Positions 52,378 through 61,881 of a DNA stretch of 64,000 nt are shown here, piece by piece (the stretch's first letter is position 1; each line of letters starts with the position of its first letter). Under the pieces are notes generated by a model. That model saw only the letters and a list, made by a program, of their open reading frames with translations. It was not told the DNA's origin and ran no database searches. The stretch is from JANMDN01 sp031376285 (lineage in GTDB: Bacteria; Actinomycetota; Thermoleophilia; Miltoncostaeales; Miltoncostaeaceae). The DNA is taken from contig JANMDN010000021.1 of the NCBI GenBank assembly GCA_031376285.1, positions 5,586 through 69,585 on the forward strand, written 5' to 3'. The position numbers and the translations under genes were made by a program.

Positions 52378-53528
52378 ATGCTCAGTGTCACCGTGCGCGC
52401 CTGGCTCAAGAAACACAAGTCCGCCCTCGTCGGGCTGAACCTCCTCGGGGCGCTCGTCGTCGCGCTTGCGACACCCTGGGTGATCTGGATGCTGCAACCG
52501 GCCCGGCCCCTCGATCTCCTGATCATCGACAAGACCGTTTCGGTCGCGGACTATCGCGAGCACGGCGGGCTGACCTGGCTCCTTCGTCACGAGAAGATCA
52601 CCCAACGCGCGACGGGCAGCCTGCCGCAGCCCGACACGGACTTCGCGGGGATGCACTACACCGCCACCGGCGCCACTCGGGTCGTGCCGATCCCGAACCG
52701 GCCAACCGACATTGCCTACATCACCGATGCGTACGGCGTCTACGGCGAGACCGGTCCCGGCGGTCGTCCCAACCTGATCTACGGTGGGATCTCAGCGGCC
52801 GAGGTCCGCACGATCGTTCGCAACCTCAAGCCTGGGGCCACGTTCGTCGCGGAGTTCAACGCCCTGGCCAGCCCAACCAAGCGCGAAGGCCGCGAAGCCC
52901 TTGAGCGGGCGCTCGGGGTGCGCTGGACCGGATGGATCGGCCGCCATTTCGATCAGCTCGACATCAGCGGCGACCTACCGTCTTGGATACCGCGAACCTG
53001 GAAGCGCCAGACGGGTTACCCGTGGCGCTTTCGCGGTCCCGGCTACATTTTCGTCAGCGAGAAAGGACGACTTGTGGTCCTCGTCGAGGGTCTCGACACC
53101 CCGGCCGCGGCGGTCACGCTAGAGATGTCCAAGGAGGCACAGGAGCGCTACGGGACACGCAAGCGCATCGTCTACGACTACTGGTTTGACCTCGTGAGGC
53201 CGACCGCAGGGTCGACGGTGCTCGCGAGCTACAAGGTGCTTCTCACCCCCAGCGGTCGGGTGAAGGCAAGCGAGGTGCCCCTCGGCGCGGACGGCGCGAT
53301 TCCGGCGGTCGTGAGGACCGAGATGCGAGGCTACCGGGCGTACTACTTTGCCGGTGACTTCGCCGACTTGAAGGTCGTGCCGGCGTTGAACGGTACCGGT
53401 GGTACGAGCGGTTCAAGGCCAGGTTCTCGAAGGAGGCCCGTGACGACCAGACGGCATTCTTCTGGCGGATCTATATCCCGATGATGCGACGTATCCTGGC
53501 AGACGCCCACGCCCGATCTGAGCGATGA
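52378..53528 (+). CDS. Membrane-anchored extracytoplasmic protein, frameshifted
   Basis: A single N-terminal helix (ALVGLNLLGALVVALATPWV) anchors an extracytoplasmic domain (LLIIDKTVSVADYREHGGL, then AYITDAYGVYG). The family resembles hypothetical proteins seen near polysaccharide genes; function unknown. After about residue 338 the given frame turns Gly/Ser/Arg-rich. Adding one base near 53391-53393 restores YRWYERFKARFSKEAR, TAFFWRIYIPMMRRIL and a stop at 53526-53528 (about 383 residues). This could be mutation or sequence error. An ATG at 52321 is an alternative start. Confidence 0.7.
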
Positions 53529-53650
53529 GCCTGTCAGGATATGCGCAGAGGGACCAGGGGATCACAAGTCCCGTCCGGTGAGGCGGCAGGATCCGGCACC
53601 CGTGCGACCATATGGACGAATCCGCGGAGACAGCGGATGTCCCTGCGTTT

Positions 53651-53678
53651 GTTCAGCCTTCCTTCAGAGTTCTGTCAG
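53651..53678 (+). promoter_or_regulatory. Three 11-nt-spaced TCAG repeats upstream of FnIII gene
   Basis: TTCAG, TTCAG and GTCAG recur at 53652, 53663 and 53674, exactly 11 nt apart, about 90-115 nt before the FnIII gene start. The TCAGCCTT core is shared with the site upstream of the response regulator. Overlapping it is an 8-bp inverted repeat TTCTGTCA/TGACAGAA at 53670-53693. A Pho-box-like or OmpR-type operator is inferred. Confidence 0.45.
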
Positions 53679-53766
53679 ATCGTCGTGACAGAAGTTGGGC
53701 CCTCGGTGGAGTTCGGCCGGGAGCGACCTGCTCGCCGAACGGCGGGCACCAACCAAAGGAACGCAT

Positions 53767-54768
53767 ATGGGATCCGCTCGGACAGAACGGGGCTTTGCCC
53801 TCCGAAGGCTCGCGGGGATTGGCGCGGCGCTGGCTGCGTCGCTCTCGCTGCTCGGCTTGATGAGCTCGCCAGCCGCGGCTGCGGTACGGCCACTCCCGAC
53901 GCCGACCAAGGTCGTGGTGACGCAACTTACCCCGCAGAGCTTCGCCCTCAACATCGGGGGAACGACCCCAAAGCTCTACTCGGTGTTCATCAACGGCCAG
54001 ATCACGATCAGCATCGTGCAGTCGAGTTCCACGATCAGCTTCCCCGTCCGCAGCCTCACCCAGAACACGGACTACACGGTGCGGGTTCAAGAGATCCTGC
54101 TGCCAAGCGGACGAACCTCGCCGCTCTCCGCGCCCATCTTGGTTCATACCCCGGCCTTCGTCGCGCCGGTGCGCCCGAGCGCGCCGACCAACCTCCGTGC
54201 CAGTGCGGTGACGACTGAATCGGCGACGCTCTCGTGGGACGCCTCGACAAGCAGTGGCGTGACGTATCGGGTCTACCTGAACGGAGCCTTCCGAGAGACC
54301 ACCAGCGCCACGTCACTGTTTGTCGGACCGCTCTTTGGCTTCCCCAACCCCATCCCCAGTAGCGGCCTGAGGCCCGGGAGCGCGAACCGGCTCGGCGTCG
54401 AGGCCGTCAACTCGGCGGGCGTCGCGTCGGCGTTGGCGGAACTGATCGTCACGACACCCGGCACGGCGGCCAATGCGCCCACGGCGCCGACGAACCTGCG
54501 CGTCAGCTCGGTCACGAACGACCGGATCAACGTTCTTTGGAACCCCTCGACTGACAGCCAGTTCACGGAAACCCAGCTGGCGTACCGTCTTTACCTCGAT
54601 GGGCGGTTTGTCGGCTATACGTGCTCGCAGTACTGCTTCGGATCCACGTCTGGCTCCGCCGGACAGCTGGCTCCGGGCACGACCTACCGGATCGGCATCG
54701 AAGCGATCAACCCCAACGGGGCGATCTCGAACGTCACCGAGATCGTCGCTACCACGTCGGCCCCGTAG
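53767..54768 (+). CDS. Secreted fibronectin type III repeat protein
   Basis: 333 residues with a signal peptide (LRRLAGIGAALAASLSLL to SSPAAAA). Three FnIII-like modules follow (about 45-135, 137-235, 245-333), each opening with PTKVVV, PTNLRAS or PTNLRVS and ending in a VHT or VTTP-like strand. No enzyme domain and no sorting signal, so a secreted adhesin or carbohydrate-associated protein is likely. ATG 53767 has AAAGGA 7 nt upstream. Confidence 0.83.
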   Translation: MGSARTERGFALRRLAGIGAALAASLSLLGLMSSPAAAAVRPLPTPTKVVVTQLTPQSFALNIGGTTPKLYSVFINGQITISIVQSSSTISFPVRSLTQNTDYTVRVQEILLPSGRTSPLSAPILVHTPAFVAPVRPSAPTNLRASAVTTESATLSWDASTSSGVTYRVYLNGAFRETTSATSLFVGPLFGFPNPIPSSGLRPGSANRLGVEAVNSAGVASALAELIVTTPGTAANAPTAPTNLRVSSVTNDRINVLWNPSTDSQFTETQLAYRLYLDGRFVGYTCSQYCFGSTSGSAGQLAPGTTYRIGIEAINPNGAISNVTEIVATTSAP

Positions 54769-54788
54769 CCCTACCGCGGTGATCGTTC

Positions 54789-54820
54789 GCTGGTTCGAGT
54801 CGGGACGGGCTCGAACCAGC
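54789..54820 (+). terminator. Hairpin after FnIII protein gene
   Basis: GCTGGTTCGAG pairs perfectly with CTCGAACCAGC (11 bp) around a 10-nt loop, 20 nt after the stop. No T-run. Confidence 0.7.
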
Positions 54821-54921
54821 GACCGGCCTCGCTACTCCGAGCGTGGCTTTCGCCGGCGTGGCCAACAGTGGAACGGTGGCGCCGCCGCCTGGCATCGGTT
54901 GACCCTGGAGCCGTTCCGGCC

Positions 54922-55332
54922 TCACTGCCCGAGTTGCGCCGCCAGGCCTGCCGTGTCGACGATGTTCCAGTGCTCGGCGATCTGGCCGTCGCGGTAGCGG
55001 ATGAAGTCCATCACCCGGATCGTGGCGCGCTTCCCGGTGGGGGGCTGGCCGAAGAACTCGCCGCTATTGGTACCCGTAAAGGTCTTGTAGGTGGCGACCA
55101 TGTCGCCATCGCAGACCATGTGAACCACCTGCGCGTCATGGTCGGGGAAGCCCTGCCGGATCGCGCCAAGGATGGCGCGCACGCCGTCGGCGCCGTCCGG
55201 CAGGCCGGGCGGTTTCGAGTGGTCGACGAACTCGGTGTGGACGAACTCGTCAATCCGGTCAAGTTGCCCCTCGCCCTGGACGGTCTCCACGAACTGCTGC
55301 TGACGGTCGCGGATTTCGCTTGCGTTCATCAT
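54922..55332 (-). CDS. SnoaL-like/ester-cyclase-type protein
   Basis: 136-residue cone-shaped alpha+beta barrel protein of the SnoaL/NTF2 group: FVHTEFVDHSKPPG, the DHDAQVVHMVCDGD strand and the C-terminal GQIAEHWNIVDTAGL are typical. Substrate unknown. The ATG at 55332 lies right at the transcription start predicted from a good promoter, so the mRNA is probably leaderless; an ATG 3 nt inside is equivalent. Confidence 0.8.
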   Translation of the reverse strand: MMNASEIRDRQQQFVETVQGEGQLDRIDEFVHTEFVDHSKPPGLPDGADGVRAILGAIRQGFPDHDAQVVHMVCDGDMVATYKTFTGTNSGEFFGQPPTGKRATIRVMDFIRYRDGQIAEHWNIVDTAGLAAQLGQ

Positions 55333-55339
55333 GCAGATT

Positions 55340-55368
55340 ATTGTCAAGGCTCTTGCCTACTTTGTCAA
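55340..55368 (-). promoter_or_regulatory. Promoter of SnoaL-like gene, overlapping MarR operator candidate
   Basis: On the minus strand TTGACA (55363-55368) and GACAAT (55340-55345) are 17 nt apart. CTTGACAA occurs twice at a 22-nt interval across the same region, a plausible binding pattern for the divergent MarR protein. Confidence 0.6.
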
Positions 55369-55381
55369 GTACCTTCCCTAT

Positions 55382-55870
55382 GTGACCTTCGACGCCGCTG
55401 CCGTCCGTGCCCGTCGTGAGGAGATGCTCCTTCGCCTGCTCTTTCGGGCGACGCATGTGATGAACGCCGAGATGGCGCGCCGCATCCGCGCCCGCGGGCA
55501 CGCCACGTTCCAGCCGACCTTCACGACACTCCTGGCCCACATCGACACGGAGGGCACGTCGATCTCCGAGCTCGCTCGGCGGGCCGGTGTCTCGCGGCAG
55601 GCAGTCAGCCAGCTCGTGCGCTCGATCGAGCTGGGAGGGTTCGTCGAGCGCCGGGCCAACCCGGCGGATGGGCGGAGCGTGATCGTGCGCCACACCGATG
55701 CCGGCCGGCAGCTCCTCGTCGACGCGCTCGGGATCATGACGGCAATCGAGCAAGAGTACGCGGCCCTGATCGGCGACGACGAGGTCACCGAGCTAAGACG
55801 ACTCCTCGATCGCCTACTCGCGAAGGTTGACCCAACGGGCGCGCTGCGGCCAGCGAGCGGTGAATCGTGA
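55382..55870 (+). CDS. MarR-family transcriptional regulator
   Basis: 162-residue winged-helix regulator. The recognition helix region SISELARRAGVSRQAVSQLVRSIE is near 60-83, followed by the wing (VERRANPADGRSVIVRHTDAG). The GTG at 55382 is preferred; the frame 17 codons upstream overlaps the divergent gene's promoter and start. It probably represses the SnoaL-like gene and itself. Confidence 0.85.
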   Translation: MTFDAAAVRARREEMLLRLLFRATHVMNAEMARRIRARGHATFQPTFTTLLAHIDTEGTSISELARRAGVSRQAVSQLVRSIELGGFVERRANPADGRSVIVRHTDAGRQLLVDALGIMTAIEQEYAALIGDDEVTELRRLLDRLLAKVDPTGALRPASGES

Positions 55871-56170
55871 CGGGCGGCGCCTGCGCGATCAAGCTGAGCG
55901 GACTCATGGTGAGCATTCTGGTGCCAATGGCGACGACGTCACCCAGGTCGGCCGGCGCAGCCGCACAGACCGATGACCGGCAACGATCAGCTCGTCCATG
56001 CCACGCGACGTGAACCCTTCACCAAGGGCTTGCCGGCCGGCCTCGACGGGAAGCTCACTGGCGTGGAACTCCGGGATCGCACGTCCCGCCGTCGACGTAC
56101 CGCGTAGATCGAGCGCCGGTTTTGACGGTGAAGCGCCCGGGTGCCCCGGTTCGGGATGAATGCGGCGAGA
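55871..56170. other. Gene-free stretch
   Basis: 300 nt with no supported gene. A minus-strand frame around 55980-56090 reads as plausible protein (EFHASELPVEAGRQALGEGF) but has no start or family match; it may be a decayed gene end. Confidence 0.4.
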
Positions 56171-56497
56171 TCAGGCGCGGCAATCGACGGCCACGGCGAG
56201 CGCAGCGCAGATCTCGCGCATCTTTTCGTCGCTGAGGCGACCGAGGCGCTCAACCAGCACTCCGATCGAAACGCTCTCAACCGAGTCCAGGTTCACCGCG
56301 CTGCGCCGTCCGATCGGGTCCTCTCCGGGGTCGAGGACAACTTCGCTCGGCAGTCCGCGGATGGTTGTGGTGCACGGGGCGACAAGCGCGCGACGCAGGC
56401 GCGGAATCGCGACATCACGCGACAGCACGACGACAGGCCGACGTCCGATCTCCGGCGGTTCGCACCACCACAGCTCACCGCGCAATGGTGTGGCCAC
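56171..56497 (-). CDS. MazF/PemK-family toxin
   Basis: 108-residue endoribonuclease toxin. RGELWWCEPPEIGRRPVVVLSRD, then TTTIRGLPSEV and VNLDSVESVSIG, follow the MazF fold order. It lies 3 nt after its antitoxin gene. mRNA interferase activity is expected from the family. Confidence 0.87.
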   Translation of the reverse strand: MATPLRGELWWCEPPEIGRRPVVVLSRDVAIPRLRRALVAPCTTTIRGLPSEVVLDPGEDPIGRRSAVNLDSVESVSIGVLVERLGRLSDEKMREICAALAVAVDCRA

Positions 56498-56500
56498 GGT

Positions 56501-56737
56501 CTAGGTCGCCCCAGCCGCCCGACGGAACGCCGCCAAGTCCCCCCACTCGTCCGGTTCATCAAGCGGGTGCGTCTCGTACGCAAGGTACGCAGCGTCGCTC
56601 TCGGCTGCTCGATGGCGCTCAAGGAACGCTTGAAGTGCCTCGTCAAGTAGGGCCGAATCCGGCGATCCGACCCGAACGCTCCGCGCGTTGGCGAGCAGCG
56701 CCTGGTCTACCGTGGTACTGACCCGAACACGTGCCAT
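56501..56737 (-). CDS. Antitoxin for MazF (ribbon-helix-helix type)
   Basis: 78 residues. The N-terminus RVRVSTTVDQALLANAR suggests a ribbon-helix-helix DNA-binding fold; the acidic C-terminus (HPLDEPDEWGDLAAF) should bind the toxin. ATG 56737 matches the fold start, with the antitoxin placed first as usual. Confidence 0.8.
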   Translation of the reverse strand: MARVRVSTTVDQALLANARSVRVGSPDSALLDEALQAFLERHRAAESDAAYLAYETHPLDEPDEWGDLAAFRRAAGAT

Positions 56738-56887
56738 GCGCAAATCATGCCACAGATATGCCATGTATGGGCCAACCCGTTGCCAAATGGGTCCGGCGCG
56801 CGAAGTGGCCCAGGCCACGCCGTCCCGAGTGACGCTACGAGAGCAGCGATCCGTTGCTTGGTTCTTGGCTCTGGTTCCAGCTCATCG

Positions 56888-56919
56888 CTGGGTTGCCGCC
56901 CGGCCGGACGGCAACCCAG
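56888..56919 (-). terminator. Hairpin after DUF11 protein gene
   Basis: CTGGGTTGCCG pairs perfectly with CGGCAACCCAG (11 bp) around a 10-nt GC loop, 13 nt after the stop of the giant minus-strand gene. It also faces the upstream end of the toxin-antitoxin pair. Confidence 0.7.
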
Positions 56920-56932
56920 GATGCGGCTGGCC

Positions 56933-59900
56933 TCAGCCGGTGACGAGCGGGGACACCGCGACCGCGTCGGCGACTTGGGTCGCGGCACGGGCGGTGGCCG
57001 GTGCGGCGTTTGCCGCCTTAGCGGTGGCGATGTTGACGAGACGCCCTCGTGCCGTGGTGGCGATGCGGACGCTGATTTGGACGGTCCGAGTCCCGCCGGG
57101 CCGGATATCGCCGAGGCTGACAACGACGGTGCCCTTCGCGATCCTGACCTTGCCGCTCCGTGCGAGAGCGCGCTTGCCGACGAGCGTCATCCCTACCGGC
57201 AGCACGTCCTGAACAACGACCGATCGCGCGGCGACCGGGCTTGACCGTGGAACGCTGACCCGCACCGTGTAGGTCACCGTCGTTCCGACCGTCGCCTTCC
57301 TCGGGCCGGACTTTGCGATGGTCAACCGGGCCGTCGACAGGGTCGCGACGACCGGCAGGATCTGTACGGCCGCAACGGACTCGTTGTTCGCGGGATCGGG
57401 ATCGGCGGTGGCCGCCGACACGCGAGCGACGTTGCGGACCTCGCCGGCGCCCGAGAGCGTGGCCTCGATCCGCACGGTGGCGCTCGCCCCCGGTGCGATG
57501 GCGCCGAGCTGGCACTCGACCGCGCCCGAGCAGGTGCCCTGGCTCGGCGTCGCACGGACCAGCGTTAGACCGGCGGGAAGCGCATCGGAGATCGTCACTC
57601 CCGATGCCACCGACGGACCGCGATTGGTGGCGGTCAGGGTGAAGGTGACGCCCGTGCCGCGGTCGCCCGACGTCCGATCGGCGGCTTTCACGAGGACGAG
57701 GTCCGCACTCGGAACGAGGGCGTCAGCGTCGGTTGCGGTGTTGTTTACCGGATTCGGATCAACGCCCGCCGGCCCGGTGACCGTCGCGGTATTCGCAAGA
57801 ACGCCCACCGCATCCGCCGCGATGTTCGCTTTGAACGTGTAGACGACCTTCTTGCCGGCGGGGATCGCGACGACGTCGGAGATGGCGCCCGAGCCCGAGG
57901 CACACGTTGCTCCGGGATCCGGCACACAGGTCCATGTCGCACCGGCAAGTGACGCCGGGATCGGGTCGCTGACCGTGGCGTTCACCACATCCGAGGGGCC
58001 GCTGTTTGAGACCGTGACCGTGTAGGTCACGCCCGTCCCCGGCACCGCCGAGGTCTGCCCGTCCGTCTTGACGACTGACAGGTCAGACATTGGCGCCGGG
58101 CGATCCGTGTCTGTTGCGGAGTTGTTCTCCGGGTTCGCGTCCTTGACGTCCACCGCCTGGGCGCTCGCCGTATTGACGAGGCTGCCCGTCGCCGAGGGGC
58201 TCACCGTTCCAGTGACCGTAATCCTGAGCTTCGCCTGCGCGCTCCCTGGCAGAGACGCACCGCTGATGGCGACGTTGCCGGTCCCGGACGCAACCTGACC
58301 GCAGGAGGCGCCACCCGACCCAACGCAGGTCCACGTCGCGCCGCTGATCGCCGCGGGAATCTGGTCGGTCACCGTCACGAAACTCGCCGGGGCGGCATTC
58401 TTGTTCGCGACCTCGATCACGTAGGTGATCGGCCCGCCCGGCGTGTAGGTGGCCGAGCCGTCGGTCTTTGTGACGTCGATGTCGACGACGGGGTTGAGCG
58501 TCGAGGTGGCGTCGTCACTCGCCGGCTCGGCACCCGGGGCGCTTGCCGTCGCGGTGTTGACGATGGTCTCCCGTGCCGAGGCGCTGATCGTCCCGTTGAT
58601 TGTGATGGTGATCGCGTTCTCGATGGCCGGCGTGGCCGTGAGGTCCCTCGGCAGAGTGGCTCCGGTGACCGTCACCGCGTTGCCGGCGACCCCAACAGTT
58701 CCGCAGAGCGCACCTCCGATCGCCGAACACGTCGCCGTCGCCCCTTGGATCGCCGCGGGAAGCGGGTCACTGAGGGAGACTCCCGTCGCTGTGGTGAGGC
58801 CGGTGTTTGTGACCGTCACGATGTAGGTGACCGGCGCTCCCGGCGTATACACACTTGCGTCGACGCTCTTCACGACCACCAGGTCGACGTCGGCGATCGG
58901 GGTGCTGAGATCGGTCGCGGTGTTCGGCCCCAAGTCCTCCGCGGCGGTCGCCGACGCCGTGTTCGTCAGCGGGTTGAGCACCGCCGATGGCGACACCGTC
59001 CCGTTGATCGTGATCGCGAGCGTGCCGCCCACCGGCAGCGCGCCGTCGGTGAAGGTCAGGACGCCAGCGGTCAGGGTCTTTGCCCCGCAGGATGCGCCGA
59101 TGCCCGTGGCCGTGCAGGTGATGTCCGCGGCGGTCGTCGAGATGACGCTTGGGATCGTGTCGGTGACCGTGACGTTGGTCGCCGTCGATGGGCCGCTATT
59201 TGTGACACCGATCGCGTAGGTGATCGGGCCACCCGGAACGTACGTCGGCGATCCATCAGATTTGGTCACCGCGAGGTCCGCGACGCGCTTGATCCTGTCG
59301 GTGTCGCTGTCCTGGTTGTTCTCCGGCTCGTCGTCGGCGTCAACGCCGGGCGGCAAACCAACGACCGCCGTGTTTGTGAGAACGCCAGCTGCGCCTGGGG
59401 CGATGTTCGCCGTGACCTTGAACGTTGCCGAGGCATTCGGCGCGAGCGTCACCGTGGTGGCGATGTTCCCGCTACCGGTCGTCGCGGCGCACGCGGTCGT
59501 CGGCGTCGCGGCGCACGTCCATGTGGCCGACGCGACCGCGGCGGGCAGGATGTCGGTGACCGGCGCGCCCGTCATGGTGTGCGGGCCGTTGTTGGTGACG
59601 ACGATCGTGTAGGTCGTCTGGCCGCCCGCCGTGACGCTGTTGACGCCGTCGGTCTTTCTGATCGACAGATCTGAGCGTTTGTCATGGTTAGTTGCGGCGC
59701 AGCTGATGGTGGCGCCCCGCGCGACCGTCAAGGTGCCGTTGACGAGCGCCGGATTGCAGCTCAGCGCGGTCCGCCTGTAGCCGGCCATAGGTGCCTCGGT
59801 GACCCCGTAGACGCCCGGAGGGACGATCACGTTCGCGCCGCCCGCAACGTTGATATTCGGACCGCTTGCGGGGTCGAGGACGAGGGTGAACTGCGACGGG

Positions 59901-60946
59901 GTCGCGGAACCACCGCTGTTGTTGACGACGGTCTTTGTGAAGCTGACCGTGGCCGGACGATCATTGTTCGTCACGGTGCAGCTGACCGACCGTACGTCGT
60001 CTCGCAGGTCGAGCGCGCGAGGCGGATTGCCGGTCAGGATGTTTGGGCCGCCGAAGCCTGTGACGCAGCTGAACGCGGCGACGTAGCCGGCGACCGGGCC
60101 GTCTTCTGTCAGCGTGTAGGGGCGGTCCGAGACCGAGGCGCTTTCGCCGTGCTGGATCGTCGTCGATCCTCCGGAGCGGCTGAGCACGAGCGCGAACTGG
60201 CCGGGGGTCGCGGTGCCGCCGTTGTCGTTGACGACGACCTTCGTGAAGCTGACGTGACTCTGGCGACGGATGCAGTCGCCCCGCCCGGAATGCGCAACGG
60301 CCGACGCGTAGCTGCAGACGTTTGTCAGCGTGGCTCCCGCGCCGCCTGCGAGCGCGAGCGGAATGAGGCAGGACGCCCGGGTGTCGTTGTTCTCGGCGTT
60401 GGCGCCATTCGTCGCGGAGTTGCTGCCGTGCGAGTTGACGTTCCTGAAGGGATCCTCGCCAAGCGCTTGGGTCACCGAGCAGGTACTTCCGGGTGCGATG
60501 GTCGGCAACGAGTTGCCCGTGCACGAGCCGTCGCTCTGGTCCGTGCATGTAAAGACGTTGTTGGTGACCTCGGCAGCGGGGTTGCCACCCACGCTGACGC
60601 ACACCGCGACGTTCACGTTGCCGTCACCGTTGGTGTCAAAGAGCGCGCAGGCGTCGCCCGTGTTGTTGCCACTCCATGCGGTGTCGTCCCAGGTCCACGC
60701 GACGCTGAAGGCGTTAGCCGGTAGATCGACCGTCATGCTGTTCAGATCGCGCTGTCCGCTGACGTCATCGACTCCGCCCTGATCGACGATCGTGACCGGC
60801 GCGGCGCTCGCCGCCGACGTAAACGCGGCGCCCGCGCCGAACGCGACGACGAGCGACAGGAGTAGCGCCCATCGCGTGGTTGCGCCTCGACTGCGCGCAC
60901 CTGGGTTCGGGAGGGCAGGGGCGGTCAAGCAGCCGAAACGCCGCAT
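56933..60946 (-). CDS. Giant secreted DUF11-repeat surface protein
   Basis: 1337 residues with an N-terminal signal segment (WALLLSLVVAFGAGAAF). A Cys-containing head domain (about 45-230) is followed by two prealbumin-like modules (SFTKVVVNDNGG and SFTKTVVNNSGG), then seven DUF11-type modules of about 110 residues opening DLSIRKTDG, DLAVTKSDG, DLVVVKS, DIDVTKTDG, DLSVVKTDG, DLVLVKA and LTIAKSG. There is no LPXTG motif or clear C-terminal helix, so it is probably secreted or held non-covalently. Adhesion or envelope structure is likely. Confidence 0.85.
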   Translation of the reverse strand: MRRFGCLTAPALPNPGARSRGATTRWALLLSLVVAFGAGAAFTSAASAAPVTIVDQGGVDDVSGQRDLNSMTVDLPANAFSVAWTWDDTAWSGNNTGDACALFDTNGDGNVNVAVCVSVGGNPAAEVTNNVFTCTDQSDGSCTGNSLPTIAPGSTCSVTQALGEDPFRNVNSHGSNSATNGANAENNDTRASCLIPLALAGGAGATLTNVCSYASAVAHSGRGDCIRRQSHVSFTKVVVNDNGGTATPGQFALVLSRSGGSTTIQHGESASVSDRPYTLTEDGPVAGYVAAFSCVTGFGGPNILTGNPPRALDLRDDVRSVSCTVTNNDRPATVSFTKTVVNNSGGSATPSQFTLVLDPASGPNINVAGGANVIVPPGVYGVTEAPMAGYRRTALSCNPALVNGTLTVARGATISCAATNHDKRSDLSIRKTDGVNSVTAGGQTTYTIVVTNNGPHTMTGAPVTDILPAAVASATWTCAATPTTACAATTGSGNIATTVTLAPNASATFKVTANIAPGAAGVLTNTAVVGLPPGVDADDEPENNQDSDTDRIKRVADLAVTKSDGSPTYVPGGPITYAIGVTNSGPSTATNVTVTDTIPSVISTTAADITCTATGIGASCGAKTLTAGVLTFTDGALPVGGTLAITINGTVSPSAVLNPLTNTASATAAEDLGPNTATDLSTPIADVDLVVVKSVDASVYTPGAPVTYIVTVTNTGLTTATGVSLSDPLPAAIQGATATCSAIGGALCGTVGVAGNAVTVTGATLPRDLTATPAIENAITITINGTISASARETIVNTATASAPGAEPASDDATSTLNPVVDIDVTKTDGSATYTPGGPITYVIEVANKNAAPASFVTVTDQIPAAISGATWTCVGSGGASCGQVASGTGNVAISGASLPGSAQAKLRITVTGTVSPSATGSLVNTASAQAVDVKDANPENNSATDTDRPAPMSDLSVVKTDGQTSAVPGTGVTYTVTVSNSGPSDVVNATVSDPIPASLAGATWTCVPDPGATCASGSGAISDVVAIPAGKKVVYTFKANIAADAVGVLANTATVTGPAGVDPNPVNNTATDADALVPSADLVLVKAADRTSGDRGTGVTFTLTATNRGPSVASGVTISDALPAGLTLVRATPSQGTCSGAVECQLGAIAPGASATVRIEATLSGAGEVRNVARVSAATADPDPANNESVAAVQILPVVATLSTARLTIAKSGPRKATVGTTVTYTVRVSVPRSSPVAARSVVVQDVLPVGMTLVGKRALARSGKVRIAKGTVVVSLGDIRPGGTRTVQISVRIATTARGRLVNIATAKAANAAPATARAATQVADAVAVSPLVTG

Positions 60947-61881
60947 AGCTGGCTTCCTTCGCGGGAGGGTTGGGAGGCGCCACGTCGGTCTTCGCCGTAG
61001 CTCTCACACTTTCATCACAAAATCGCCGGTCCCATAACCACCCAAAGGTTCGGGATCTGGTCGGGGCCTGGTCGAGTCTGTGGCCGTCTGAAGGTCGAGG
61101 TGAAACGGTCCGAGTGGCGGTCGCGGGCGGCCCACGGCACCGTCGGCGATTGCTGTTACTCGGATCTTCGTCCGAAACCCGCAGCCCAAGGAGGTCGGCC
61201 CGGCAAAACCGGGATGCCTACCGCGATCGTCGTCATGGACGCGCGCCGGAGGTGAGATCACCGCCGCGCAAAGTCGGAGCTGGCTACCACTGCTGCCCTG
61301 CTCTCCTGTCTCCGCGCCGCTCTTCTCTCCCGAATGGGGCGCAGACGACCGCATTCGGGCCTTCGCTATCTGGGGAGGAGTGCCGTACTACCTGTCGATG
61401 ATCGATCTGCCGCCACGATCTCGTTCGTCGCTTCGACGCGGCAACGGTCGGTCGTTGGTGGGGGCCACTCCAGGCAGAGCACCAGGAAAGCGGCGACGTT
61501 CGCACGGTCGATCGTGAAGCCGACGGCGTGGCCTGTACCCGTGATCGAGCACCACCCCGGCCTCGTCGAGCGCATGTAGGTCTGGAAACCGTCCGTCGAC
61601 GTGCGGACCTGCCGGACTCACGGGTTTCGGATCGAGGACCATCAAGTGGCCTCCGAGCGAGACGGATCGGAACACGGGGTCGATGAGTCCCTGTCGAACG
61701 AAGGCCACGGTGTCCAGCCGGTCCGTGTCATCGTGAACGAAGCCGATTGTCGACGGTCCGCGCAACGGCCATGCTGATCTGGAATGCGGGACGCGACGGT
61801 CGCCTGGGCGAGGCGGTTGGCCCCGCGTGAGTGTCGGTGCCGTTCGTCGTACGATCAGGGTCTCTCGACGAAAGGGCGATC
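60947..61881. other. Long gene-poor stretch with a possible broken gene
   Basis: 935 nt. Near the left end is the upstream region of the DUF11 gene. On the minus strand 61366-61765, two adjacent frames both look protein-like: SLGGHLMVLDPKPVSPAG in one, then GTGHAVGFTIDRANVAAFLVL in the next. This is consistent with a frameshifted gene of unknown family. Nothing else is supported. Confidence 0.35.

Noticed and set aside
54789..54820. T-arm-like GGTTCGAG sequence suggesting a tRNA
   Set aside because: No acceptor, D or anticodon stems could be drawn around it; it is a simple perfect hairpin after a stop codon.
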